Source: Allodiplogaster sudhausi
Lineage: Eukaryota > Nematoda > Chromadorea > Rhabditida > Diplogasteridae
DNA: 64,000 nucleotides
Direction: 5' to 3'
Assembly (NCBI GenBank): GCA_945643635.1
Contig: CALZFC010000009.1
Location: forward strand, 3,654,001-3,718,000
The notes beneath the pieces were generated by a model. It was not told where the DNA came from. It was given only the letters and a program-made list of their open reading frames with translations, and did no database searches. The number at the start of each line of letters is the position of its first letter. The first letter of the stretch is position 1. Positions 11,870 through 22,897 of the stretch are shown here, piece by piece. The translations under genes and the position numbers were made by a program.

Positions 11870-13697
11870 ATGAATCGGTATCTAGACGAGCAGAATGACT
11901 ACCTTACCGAGCAGCATGTCGCCTACGGCACTTATGCGGTTCGAACTTCATTAGGCTTTTTTTCGGAAAAAAAAATTTATGAAAAAGTACCTTTGTCCTC
12001 CGAAATTGAATTTTCATTCGAATTATTCGTCACTTTTTTCTTTAGACGGCACCGTTAATGACGAATTCGATGGAGCCGCGAAGCATCTTGCGGAAGAGCT
12101 CCTCCAATCAGAACCATCAGAACCACTACAACCGCCCATACGCCGAGCAGCTGCCGCACACTCACTCTTTCGCCTCTGAAATGGTTCTTCTTGTCAAATG
12201 TTTTAATTTATACAATATTTTGCATATTATAATATTACGGCGTGTATTTATGTATTTATATATGTATAATAAAAGTATTTTTTTGCTAGAGCGAAAACGC
12301 GACCACGTGCGGACTCATAATGGACGGAGCCATTCGACCGGCCGTTTCCGAATTCCTTTCTGTCTTCGCGTCCATCTTGCTCTTTCTCCATCTAGACGCC
12401 GAGCTTGCAAGTAAGTTCTTGTTGTTGTCATTCCTTGTTGTTATTCATTCCTATCTAGAAAAGGAGAGAGTAGTAGTAGGATGACTTCTTCTGAGTAGAT
12501 CGCCACGTCGTTGCCGTTCAGCGTTTCCTGATCATGGCTCTGCTGGATGGCATCAGCGCTCTCACGTTCTATTCCGCATTTAGAACGTTTGTCTATTCAT
12601 CAATCAACTTATCGCAGTTTCATTCCTAAAAATGGTAAAATAGTTTTTTTTTCATTAAAGAGTGCACCTCTCGCCAGTGATTTCACTGTCTCAGTCGATC
12701 ACTCTCTCTACCTCTGCTCTTATATGCGGACTTCTTGTGCTTGTCCAGGCTGTCGCTGCCATTCTTGCCGTAGTCACTCACACAGTCGGTTGTCTTTTCA
12801 CTGGTATCTCTGCCAAAATGGAGCCTCTTTGAAGCTCAAATATGTATGTGGCAATACATTCAGTTATTACGCGGTGGTGATGTTCGGCTGCCCACGCTTC
12901 GTCTGCAGGAGAACATCAGCGCAGACGACGAATCGCTGGCGCTTTACCGAATGGTTTCTTCATTCCTGTCTAACCATACTTACTCCATTAGCTAACCTTG
13001 CCTATCTCCCAGCTCTTCTGTCAATTCCTCGGCACCTTGCTAGTGGTGATGTCTCATCTGCTGAGTGCTGGCAGTCTTATGCGACGGAATGGTTCAGTCC
13101 GTCTCGGAGTCTACCGTGACAGCCAGCCCCTGCCCCTCTTCCACACAATCGCACTCTCGACATTTCTAATGTTCGTTCAGCTATTGGATATTTATTGCAA
13201 GATTTATTGATTTTTGACTATCTACAATTAGTTGCTGAATTCGATATTCTCTTCTAATTAGTGTTGTTTGCAGGCAATTGCAGACGACGCTGAACTGGAA
13301 TCCTTTGTTATCACTGGCCATTTCTGTCTATCATCATGTGTGGCATGGCCAGAGCGAGCAGATGTCCCAGTTGCATCTCTTTCTACTCTCTCCAGTCATT
13401 GCTGCTCTGCTCGCTTCTCTCCTTTTCAGGTCCTCCTTATTCTTTATTTTCTGTCTTGCTACATATCTTTCTCTCTCAATCATTCCAGTCTCTTTCATAA
13501 CATCGTGCTCTCCGTCATTGACCAAACCACATTGGTGACTGTTCATGGTTGATGCAACTGGAATGACTTGGCCGAATGTGATTGTGCAATATGATTGCTT
13601 GATGAGTGCGTGCTTGTCCAGGACACTCTTCACCAGTGACGAGCGTCGACTCTTCAAGTGTGGAGACACCGCGGGCAGTGAGGCCGCAAACTTCTGA
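11870..13697 (+). CDS. Divergent aquaporin-like channel (NPA motifs altered)
   Basis: Exons follow the major intrinsic protein plan. A polar N-terminus comes from ATG 11870. TM1 (IRPAVSEFLSVFASILLF) lies at 12300-12410 and TM2 at 12500-12600. Loop B reads VHLSPVISLS where HLNPAVTLA is usual, followed by TM3. TM4 starts at 13013 (LFCQFLGTLLVVMSH), followed by TM5. Loop E reads LNWNPLLSLAISV where NPAR is usual. TM6 is HLFLLSPVIAALLASLLFR, and a short tail ends at TGA 13695-13697. The first NPA is thus SPV and the second NPL, with no Arg after the second, so the selectivity filter must differ from orthodox water channels. This recalls the unorthodox AQP11/12-type group, but membership is inference. 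Joins around 12790-12910 and 13170-13275 are uncertain. The Met at 11870 continues an open frame upstream, so the start may be earlier. Confidence 0.65.
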
Positions 13698-15274
13698 CGA
13701 CGCCGCCCTCCTTTCTGATTCACGGATCAACGAGAGACATGCCATGAATTTCTCAAGCATTTCTTCTTGTAAACATGATGCGTGATGATTCAGCATCACG
13801 AGTGAACGCGCACTTATTTATATATAAAAGATGCAATGACGACCATGAAATGACCAGCAATCTCGATTCCCGCACTGAAAGACAGGCCTCTCTCGTGTCC
13901 CATTTCCCTCCAATGAGATTCCTGCCAAAGAAAGGCCTACCTTTCGCCATTTCTTTCCCAAGTGTGGCAAGAGGAGGTTAGAACAGATCTTCTTCTTCGT
14001 CTTTTGTACATTCTGACATAGAGGGAGCAGGGATTAGTGACTCTTGCAGGTTCTTATTTCAATGCTCTAGACACGTTTGCTTTCAAAGAGCTATTGTCAA
14101 CATCACAAAATCACTTTTTGGGATTTTTCACGATTTGTAATTTTAGAAATAGTGTAGTGTGCTGAGGAAAAGGCGATGATAGGTTGTTGGCGAATGCGGT
14201 TGCTATGTAAGGGAGGCGAGCGAGAGAGGCCTGCACACGGGTGAAATGAAGAGGAAAAAAAGAGCAGAGCTTAGAAGACCCAGAGAGAGAGAGAGAGAGA
14301 CAGAGAGTGAGAGAATGAAAGGGGAGAAATAGAAGGTAAGAACGAGAGAGAGAGCGAGAGAGAAAAAGCAAACGATAGAAAGAGTGACATAAGAGGGCAG
14401 GTAGTAAAAAGATTGTGGAATATAGATAGGACAAGTGCAAAGCGCGCGATATAGAATTGTCGAACGGTTGCAATGAAAGGAAGGGCTCAAAGAGTAATTT
14501 GACAGCCTTGGGATTTAAAGCTAATATGTATGTAATATATATCTTCGTTGTTACTCGTTATTAATAGTTTACCCGCGTTGCAGCCGCACCTCTGCCATTG
14601 AATTAGAGCGAAAACTTTTGGTGACCGCTATCAGCTTCCCTCTTAGTCTGCCTTCAGTCCGCGTGCCTCACTCCATTATCACTGCCAATCTCTCAACTTT
14701 CAGAACGGAGATAGTGTGTTTCGCTCTTTCTCTCTCTCTCCATCCATCCATTCGGTCTCTCTTTCTCTCCTCCTCTTTTAATTCATCTACCAATTCCTTA
14801 TCTCACATCACTGCTATTCCACTCTCCCGTTTTTCTGCTATTCACAACCGTGTGGTTGGCATAAAAATGCAGAGAGCGCAGTTCTGGAGGGACGTGCACG
14901 GAGACCGAAGTCTTCTATCACCCTATCATTCTCCTTACTAGTCTTTATCCCTCTCCCACTACAAACAGAGTCTCTTCCGTCTGCAGTACTCTCAAACTGT
15001 GCTTGTCATTCTCGCCTACATATTCTCATCTTTGTCTGCACGATTACATTCCACCTGCCACTCTTCGAATTATTAACTCTCATTTCTCTCTCTCCGTTTC
15101 TCGGTCCCACTCTTAACTCTGTTCTTTTATATTCATTGCTACAGCTTCTTCCTGGTCACTGATACGGCATTGTCCGAAATAATAATATGGCTTTGTATCC
15201 CGTTCTTCCTCTCTCTTGTCAGTTTACACAAGTATCAGTGACTTGTAATGTGTACAGGGTACTCGCCTGTAGTA
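13698..15274. other. Spacer between aquaporin and ferroportin genes
   Basis: Contains a (GA)n tract at 14279-14370 and CT-rich stretches near 14725-14790 and 15080-15105. No exon with supporting splice sites was found. The ferroportin promoter should lie toward the right end. Confidence 0.5.
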
Positions 15275-18200
15275 ATGACCATCGGCCGGAGTAGTGGAGA
15301 GAGTAGACGAGGAGGAGTGATAACACGTGCCAACCACTACGTTGCTAAGAATCGAAGGTATGCATTGTGTGCTATTACAATTGTTATCAATTTCTCTAAT
15401 CTGCCCTTTCTCGAATCAATGACGACAAATTTACAAGTCAACTTACGGATTTCAGTGGAATTGTCATTTCTTTCAGTTTCGTTTCGTCTGCGACTCTTCT
15501 TAGCGGTTCATATTTGATATCTTGCATCGTAAGTTGATACTGAGCCGTTCTGACTCTACAATTTGCATTTTTTGGATCAAAAGTTATAGATGATATACGA
15601 TCTTAAAGGGAGATCGACTATGGTCGTTCGTGCTGGGGATGTTGATTACGAAGATTGGCGGGCTCTCTTGGGTGGCCGGGGGGCAACTCGTGGACGCCGT
15701 CTCCAAGCTGCTCCTCCTGCCCGTTCTTGGACAGAAACTCGATCGAATGGATCGCAATCGCGGTTAGCTCATCGATTTACTCTTGTTTTTTTCTATTTTA
15801 ATTTTAAGCCTCATTTTTTTCGATAACTTTATCTCTCTCTTCCTCCTCCTTAAATTTTCGATAACTTTATCTCTATCTTCCTCTCATCCTCTATCTTTCT
15901 CTCACTTTTTCTCGCGATCTCTCTCTCTCTCTCTCTCGCTCTCTTTTGTCTAATATAGCCTGTTCTATATTCTTATGTCCATGACTAAAGTCATGCTTCT
16001 GGACAGCGATTCAAATGATCTTGGCTGCCAACAACATCTGCATCATTGTGTCGTGCGTTTTCTTCTACTACGCCCTAGGCTACAAGGAAGCGGAAAATCA
16101 ATCGTTCGCCGATGTTTGTTTTCGAGACATTTAATATTGTTGTACAGTCTAGAATAACGGGATTTTAGCTTCTCCTCGTTCTTGCAATTGTGGCAAACGC
16201 AATTTCTCGCGTTGCGAGCGAAGCGCAAAAGACAGCATTCACGAAGGATTGGATCGTCACTCTCATTCAGCTCAATCCCAAGGCCAAACTCTCTAGTAAG
16301 CGCCAAATTCATTAGATTTACTCAATAAATTTTAATCGACTGATGTTTTCTCATTACATAATTACTCATTAACTAACAAAACGGGTACTTCTGTTTCCAG
16401 CGCAGAACATGATCCTGACGCTGGCGGACCAGGCTGCTGCAGCGGGAGCGCCCATTCTCTGCGGCCTGATCATCGACTCGAGCGGTGCTCGCTTGACTTG
16501 CTTCGTGCTCCTCGCGTGGAATCTCGTTTCATGGCTCATCGAGTCTCTCGTTCTTCTCCGCGTCTATCGAATGACTCCGCATCTCGCTGCAGAGAAGCAA
16601 GGTATCTTTTTTGTTCTATTCATACGCAAATGTCTTCTCACTTTGTCTTCACGTTTCTAAACATACTTCACTTGTGAAAATAAAAAATATAAAAGTATCA
16701 TCATTCCGGCGAATGTGCGTGCATGTCAGAAGAAATTTCCCCCATTCTTTTTCTCTCTTCTACACGCACTATTTCCATGCGCTCTCGTGTGCTCGATCAA
16801 CGTACAGTACTTTCTTAGTACTTTGAGAAGGTCGAGAGATAGTGGAAAGAAGATAGGGGGGAGAGGAATTTCCTCTGATATGCATACACATTTACCGGAG
16901 CGGTCCTTTAATATGAACTCTCCTTTATGATCATTGAAAGGAGCTCCAAAGAGTGAGTCTGCGGAGAGCGAGGAGGAATTGAAGTGTGACTGCTTCGCCT
17001 TCCTCCGTCTCTACTCTCGCCAACGATGCACTCGTGCTGCCATCGCTCTCGCTCTTCTCTACATGACCGTCCTCGGCTTCGACAATGTTCGTTTTCAGTC
17101 CTCCTTTATCTCACAACTTTCCTATCATCGCTGCTTTCAGATAGCCATTTCATACGGAACTTCACAAGGGATGGGCGGCTTCGTCATCGGTTGCTTCCGT
17201 GCGGCGGGCGCGGTACTTGGCTTTGCCGGCGCAGCATCCTACCCTCTTCTGGAAGGAAAGATCGGACTCCTATCAACAGCTTTTATTGGACTTGCGGTAA
17301 AAGGAAATTGCTTTATAAATAGCTGTTAACAATATTAAACTGCAGCTTCAAAATGTCTTCATTAACTTTTGCTCACTCTCCGCTTTTCTGCCTGGCAGTC
17401 CCTTCGACACTGTTGGCTACATCAGAAATCACACGGCACTTGTCAGCTCTTTTATGGGTTCTCTTCGTTACTTCAGTTATTTTAAAGAATCTAAAGTGAG
17501 GTCCATATTCACATCATTTTTCTTGAGGAATGGCTTGGAGACGTGCAGAAGTCGTTGGCGGGCGAGTTGGAGCGACCTCCAGCAGGCGATCTGACTTCCT
17601 TCAGTCAACTTTCGCCTAGTCTCGTCTTCTTCTTCCTCGGAATCACACTCGCGAGATACGGTAACTTTCAATCCTTTAACCTTAAATTGTATCATTGAAC
17701 CTATGTATTCGTTCCATTCGGAGCATCTTCTGTTTATGATGTAAGGTCAATCTTCCTAATATTCTTGTGCAAGAACTGCTTGACTGTTTGGTAGTATTTG
17801 AGGACTCTGGATCGCTGATCCAGCCATAACTGAGATCATGCAGCGAGCGGTGCCAGAGTCGGAGCGCTACACGTTCTTCCTGGTTCAGACGGCGCTCTGC
17901 GAAACATTCTCCATTATCAAGGACATTGCCGTCAGTCTCTCCGTTCCCGTTCACTTCCTTTATCTCACGACTTCTGCTTTAGATAGGTCTGCCATTTTCC
18001 CTTTCATTTCCTTTTTTTGCTCTAGGTGATTCTTGTGCCAATGACGGCGACATTTGATTCGCTGATCTTCATGTCCACGACCTTTGTTTTCGTCGGGCTT
18101 GTCGTCTATATTTCCTATTACGTTCGGGTTGGTACTCTTCGGCCAAACATTGAGATTTTTGCCGAAACAGATCATCGTATTCATTTCCAAAAAAATGACA

Positions 18201-18360
18201 GGAAATTCGCTGGTCTCACCGACGAAAGACGGAAGACGCGCGATCTCTACCGAATGTCAATGAGAATGAGTTGGCACCACTGGCTATGGAGTCTGGTGAG
18301 AAGAAGGAATTGGAAGAGACTGAAGCTCCCCTTCAGACGAACCGGACTGAGGGCTTGTGA
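15275..18360 (+). CDS. SLC40A1: Ferroportin, SLC40 family iron exporter
   Basis: Thirteen exons join in phase: 15275-15357, 15456-15528, 15609-15762, 16007-16113, 16169-16295, 16401-16601, 16941-17086, 17141-17296, 17346-17495, 17528-17660, 17803-17930, 18026-18127 and 18202-18360. They give 572 residues, matching the size of vertebrate ferroportin. Family landmarks are GDRLW in TM1 (with the conserved Asp), KDWIVTL, LLAWNLVSWLIESLVL, YMTVLGFDN in TM7, FLPGSPFD, the ARYGLW segment, and the multi-pass C-terminal half. The product should export ferrous iron across the plasma membrane. Compared with the human protein as I recall it, the hepcidin-binding Cys of GFDC is Asn here, and the TM11 His and TM1 His are replaced. 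The soluble loop between TM6 and TM7 is short, and the tail is acidic. ATG 15248 is an in-frame alternative start. Confidence 0.93.
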
Positions 18361-18699
18361 GATCAAATCGCATGCCGTTTTATTTTCCGCTCCATTGATC
18401 GTGTAAGTAGTCCAGTGTATTTTACCTTGTCCTCAGCAATCCCGGATCTTTCTTCGCAATGAGCCGCTTACGATTAGTGCAAATTGTATAGTTTTTTGTC
18501 TGCCTTACCATCCTTTTTGCTTAACTGTTAAATAATGATTTATGCACAATTCGACACGGTGTACGATTCAATACGTCATCGAACACTTTGCCTTCGCTTC
18601 CTTTCGGCTTCTATGAATACAAGTGCATTCCTCAGATGTCCAGTTCATATCTTCTACTTCGGTGGTGGTCGTAGATAACGGTTTTCAGCTCCACTATGT

Positions 18700-18705
18700 A
18701 ATAAA
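18700..18705 (+). terminator. Polyadenylation signal AATAAA for ferroportin
   Basis: AATAAA about 340 bp after the ferroportin stop, the first such hexamer in a plausible place on the plus strand. Confidence 0.5.
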
Positions 18706-18742
18706 GACAATGTTATTTTTATAACTTCTGAACGAAGAAGTC

Positions 18743-18748
18743 TTTATT
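18743..18748 (-). terminator. Polyadenylation signal for the RhoGAP gene
   Basis: AATAAA on the minus strand (TTTATT on plus), about 700 bp beyond the RhoGAP stop. It overlaps the end of the convergent ferroportin transcript. The open frames between 18775 and 19389 on the minus strand would then be 3' UTR, though alternative last exons cannot be excluded. Confidence 0.4.
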
Positions 18749-19455
18749 AAGCAAGAAAAAAAATACAGTCGGCGAGTTTAGAGTTGAAGGGAAATCAACC
18801 CATGAGTCGCAGTGGAAATGGGCTCGTGGCTGCACGCCGTGAAGCCAGGCTTTGGTTTGCATTTCACAAAGTTGATAGCTCGTATCCAGGTGAAAGGGAA
18901 ATCTGCGTACGCTCTGATAAATATCTCATAAATATGTAGTGGATAGCTAAAACTCTGTCTACAACAATAGTAATATTCTTAATAAATCTACATGCACATA
19001 CATATAATGTCTAAGGTAGAACAGTATTTGCCGCAATCATAAGGGCATTTGCTTGACAAGGAGTCCGGTGAAATAGTAAAGATGCGTTAATGGATGCCAA
19101 CAAGAGACGTGCGAAGTTCACTTGAAAAGGAGTTACTCTGCCTCAAGACAAATCCGAGCCTTGCTAACGGGAAAGAAGCAAGCAGATCCTCACCGAATTG
19201 AGAGACAGCAAATGACAGCGTAGCATGGAATCGGGAAGCCTTGCGTCCTAGTGATACTTTGCATTGCACACTCAGAAGAGACCCAGTCAGATCATTCGAG
19301 AAGGGGCAAAATAAACAAACATGAAAATGAAGAGGAATGGGCAGCCACTGAGAAAAGCATGGGAAGATAAGCAACGCGACATGAGGCACAAAGAGAAAGA
19401 GATAAAGCGGAGTGTCAAGATGGCGAGTTAATCGGCAATGAAGTGTGAGAGCAGC

Positions 19456-22400
19456 TCAAAGCTTGGTTGTCTCCTTCGACTGCTTCGGAGCCACTCCCAA
19501 GGGCGGGGCATCGGCGGAGCCATCGACCAGGGCAGCCTCCTACAACCACGGCACGCACTCATCCGACCAGGCTCTCTTCAGCAAAAGCAAGGACTCCAGA
19601 GCGATACACACATTTACCAGCATCTCTTAGTCACTTCAAGGGATAGAATCAGAAGTATCGACTGCGGCGGACCTGAGAGGAGTGCTGAGGAAGAAGAGGG
19701 ACTGTGGAAGGCCCTCCGTCCATGGCCTTCGGTTTGGCAGGCACGGGTGGCCGGCCGGTGCGGCCAGGAGGAACCGGCCCGTCGATGGAGATCACCGAGC
19801 GGTGGAGCTGCGCAGAAGCTGCTTGAGGCTGCTGACCGGCTACCGGGGACTGGCGAGGCGGAGCCTGCGGGTTTGCTTGACCTGAACGGGTGGGAGATCA
19901 AAAAAACATGTTATAATAGTAAATAAAAAATTTGAATAGAAGACTACAAACTATGGACAGAAGCCGAGGAGGCTGCACTGCTGGCGGAGTCTCCCGACTC
20001 CCTGCCCGATCCACTCGCCCCTCCAACGAGCGGTGCCATCTTGGCCCGGCCCTCGTCCACCGCTACTCCGTTTCCTGTCGATCCGACTGCAATGTTGTAG
20101 CTGACTGGCCGAGCCTGAATTGAGCCCTTTCATTGATTCTCCTTCAATTCTTCTCCATAATATTAACGTCCATGTTTATTTTCATTGGCGACCTCTATTT
20201 GAATTCTCTCTTGACACTAAAAATGAACCTTTGTCTGAGCATTCGAGTTGCTTCGCATGGTGGGAGGAGGCGGTCGCAGGGGTCGATCCAGAGATCGCGT
20301 CCCGCTGTCATCGTCGTACTCATCGAAGGAGTCGAGCTGCAGTTTAGAAAGGAATATTTGATAGCCAGCCAGATAAGAGAGACGGCAAACCGTCTAATCA
20401 CACTTATCAATCAGCAAAGCAAGGGAAATGTGTTTCGTTTTGGATGCACAAATACGTGAGCATGGAGGTGACCTGGAGAGAAGGATGATAGCAGAGCACC
20501 AAGGAGCAAAGGATAAGAGGAGACTCACCGAGCTGGAGCGACTGCCCAACTCATTCCCCTGGGCTCGTGCTTCAAACAGGGCCAGATTCGAGCGAATCGA
20601 TGCAAACTGGTCAAAGCGATCATCTTGGCCCGCAAGAGGTGCTCGGGGACAGGAAACTGCTTGTGGGCCACCAGAGGCAGAGGTCATTGATCGACTCATT
20701 TCTAGAAGGGAAATCATTCCGTTGTAACCAACGAACTGAATAATCAAAAGATAATAAGAATAGTGGGCAAAGCTGAAACCTGCTCCGACGTTGCCTTTAG
20801 CACTGGAGGAAGAGGCAGCACTTGGCGGGAGAGGAGCCGTGATTCGCGGTCTGCGGGCGCCGCGGGGCGAGTTCGTGAAGGAGGGAGACTCGTTTGGGGA
20901 CGCCGACAAGCTCTTCGTGCTGTAGAGACTCAAACGTATGTACAATCGATAAAAATAAAATTAATTTACGAAAAATTACCAAATATAGTTTTGTTTTACA
21001 ATTAGACATAATTTCAAGTTTCACTACCTGGCACGGAGAGAAGCGTGCGTGTCAACATGAAGAGTGGTGTTATGAATGGGAGTAGGAGAAGGGTTGGCCC
21101 CGGATGGGTGCTGGGAGTGGAGTTGTCCCGTGAAGGAGGAGCGGAGAGGAGGAGTGCCAGTCACCACGGCCGCAGCCCCCGACCCAGCCAGCATCGACCG
21201 ACCCGCCGCGCTTCCCACTGACGACTGCAGTCGGTGCGAAGTGCTGTAGCTAAACTCTCTACCGTATCCCTCCGTCAATGCCTTTCCGTTGCGAGACCTG
21301 TTTGTCCTGCTGATGCTGTGAGTCGCATCGCTGAAGCTGCCAACTCTCGAGTGTGGTTGGTAGTAGTGTGATCGGCCAAAAAGACGCTCTTCATTAAGCA
21401 AGAGTGTCTCAACAATCTATAAAAATGAACATCATTAATGTTCGAATAATTTTATAATTTGTAAGATAAAAGGAAGAGAGAAACTCAACACACCTTCGAT
21501 CCAGTAATGTTGTCCGTGTCACTCTGATTTTCAACGCCAATCAGATTTGGCCCGAAGACGATAGCCAAATTGTTGGCGTTCATCCTTTAAATTCAATGAT
21601 TGTTGTCGAAATATGAGACATTACGGTGAGAACAAAAAATATCCCATTTTTCACTTCTTTTGCAGATTTGTGCAAAAATGTTCAGCAACATTTTGAATAT
21701 ATACAAAATAGGGTAAGCCAAAAAGTACACGCACATTTCTGCACAACTCTATAAAAGATCAAAAACTTTAAAAAAAAAGTTTTTTTTTAAAGTTTGCAAC
21801 GTTATATGTGCGTGCATGACTCTGTTTTTCAATATAAGAATATCTGCGACTGACATCGTGGTGTCTTCGTATTGGAGGAGATCACAAAGGAAATTGATCA
21901 AGTAGGCGAGGTTGTCATAATGCGCCCGAGGCAAGTGCGTGAGGCAGTTCTCGACAAACTTGACCCGTTCTTCGCCTTCCAGTCTGAACATGACAGATCA
22001 TATCATTCCTTCATTCGCACCAGTACGATCTACCTTGTTGATTGTAAATAAAATAGAGCTAAAATAGGCCCACTTTGTAGCAGTGACCCAGTCTGGATAG
22101 AGGCGATTCGTGAGGAGAGGATCAGGCAACTCGCGCAGATACGACTTGAGAACGGAGCACACGGAGTGCGGGTCATGGGCATAGGCCTCGGCCTCGTCTT
22201 CTATTTGGCCAGCATCGAAGGCAGCCTGAAGACAGAGACTAAACTTTGTATATCCAAACAACCTTCACAGACAAACCTTCATTCGGCGAATCTTTGTGTT
22301 GTTGCCGTTGACCCGGAACACTCCTGAAAAGGAATAATATGGAGGGAGCTTTAAAAAAGGAGAAGATATGCAAATTCAGTCGTCATTCCAACCTCGTTCT

Positions 22401-22851
22401 CTCATGCCGTTGTGACGGAGAATATGGCAGCACTTCTCGAGAACCACGGAGATTGATCTGCCCGAGTGGGTGAGATGAACCTCGAGGTCTTCGGAGAACA
22501 TCTTCCGAGGCCGGGCGTTCGCTTCAAATATGCCTCTACTCTGGAGGGAGATCAGTCCTGTCCACATGGACATCCAGCAAAGGGACAGAAGAGAGGGAAC
22601 AGCATGGAGGGAGGAGAAGCGATGTACATGTCACGGGGGTTGAGAACCTTTGGTTGAAACGAATGGCTGGGCGGGGATCATCAATCACGGTAGAAGGGGC
22701 AAAATGGATGGGTATGGAAGCGGCAGGTACCACGGCAAGGGTTACATGCAGAATGCAAAGCACATCCTGCCTTCTGTGATGTTGGAAAGGGGAGCCGTAC
22801 CCGGTAAGAGTAGAAGGAAAAGAGAAAGATGAACTGTGAGATTGGAGAACG

Positions 22852-22897
<46 letters not shown>

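Larger units (their letters stand above)
18361..19455. other. Convergent 3' region
   Basis: Space between the ferroportin stop (+) and the RhoGAP stop (-). Minus-strand frames at 18790-18913 and 19087-19389 are open and follow acceptor-like AGs, but no family is recognised and two frames compete at the first. I treat the stretch as 3' UTR sequence. Confidence 0.4.

Noticed and set aside
18775..19389. Separate minus-strand gene between ferroportin and RhoGAP
   Set aside because: Two frames compete, no family is recognised, and a poly(A) signal beyond it fits RhoGAP 3' UTR.
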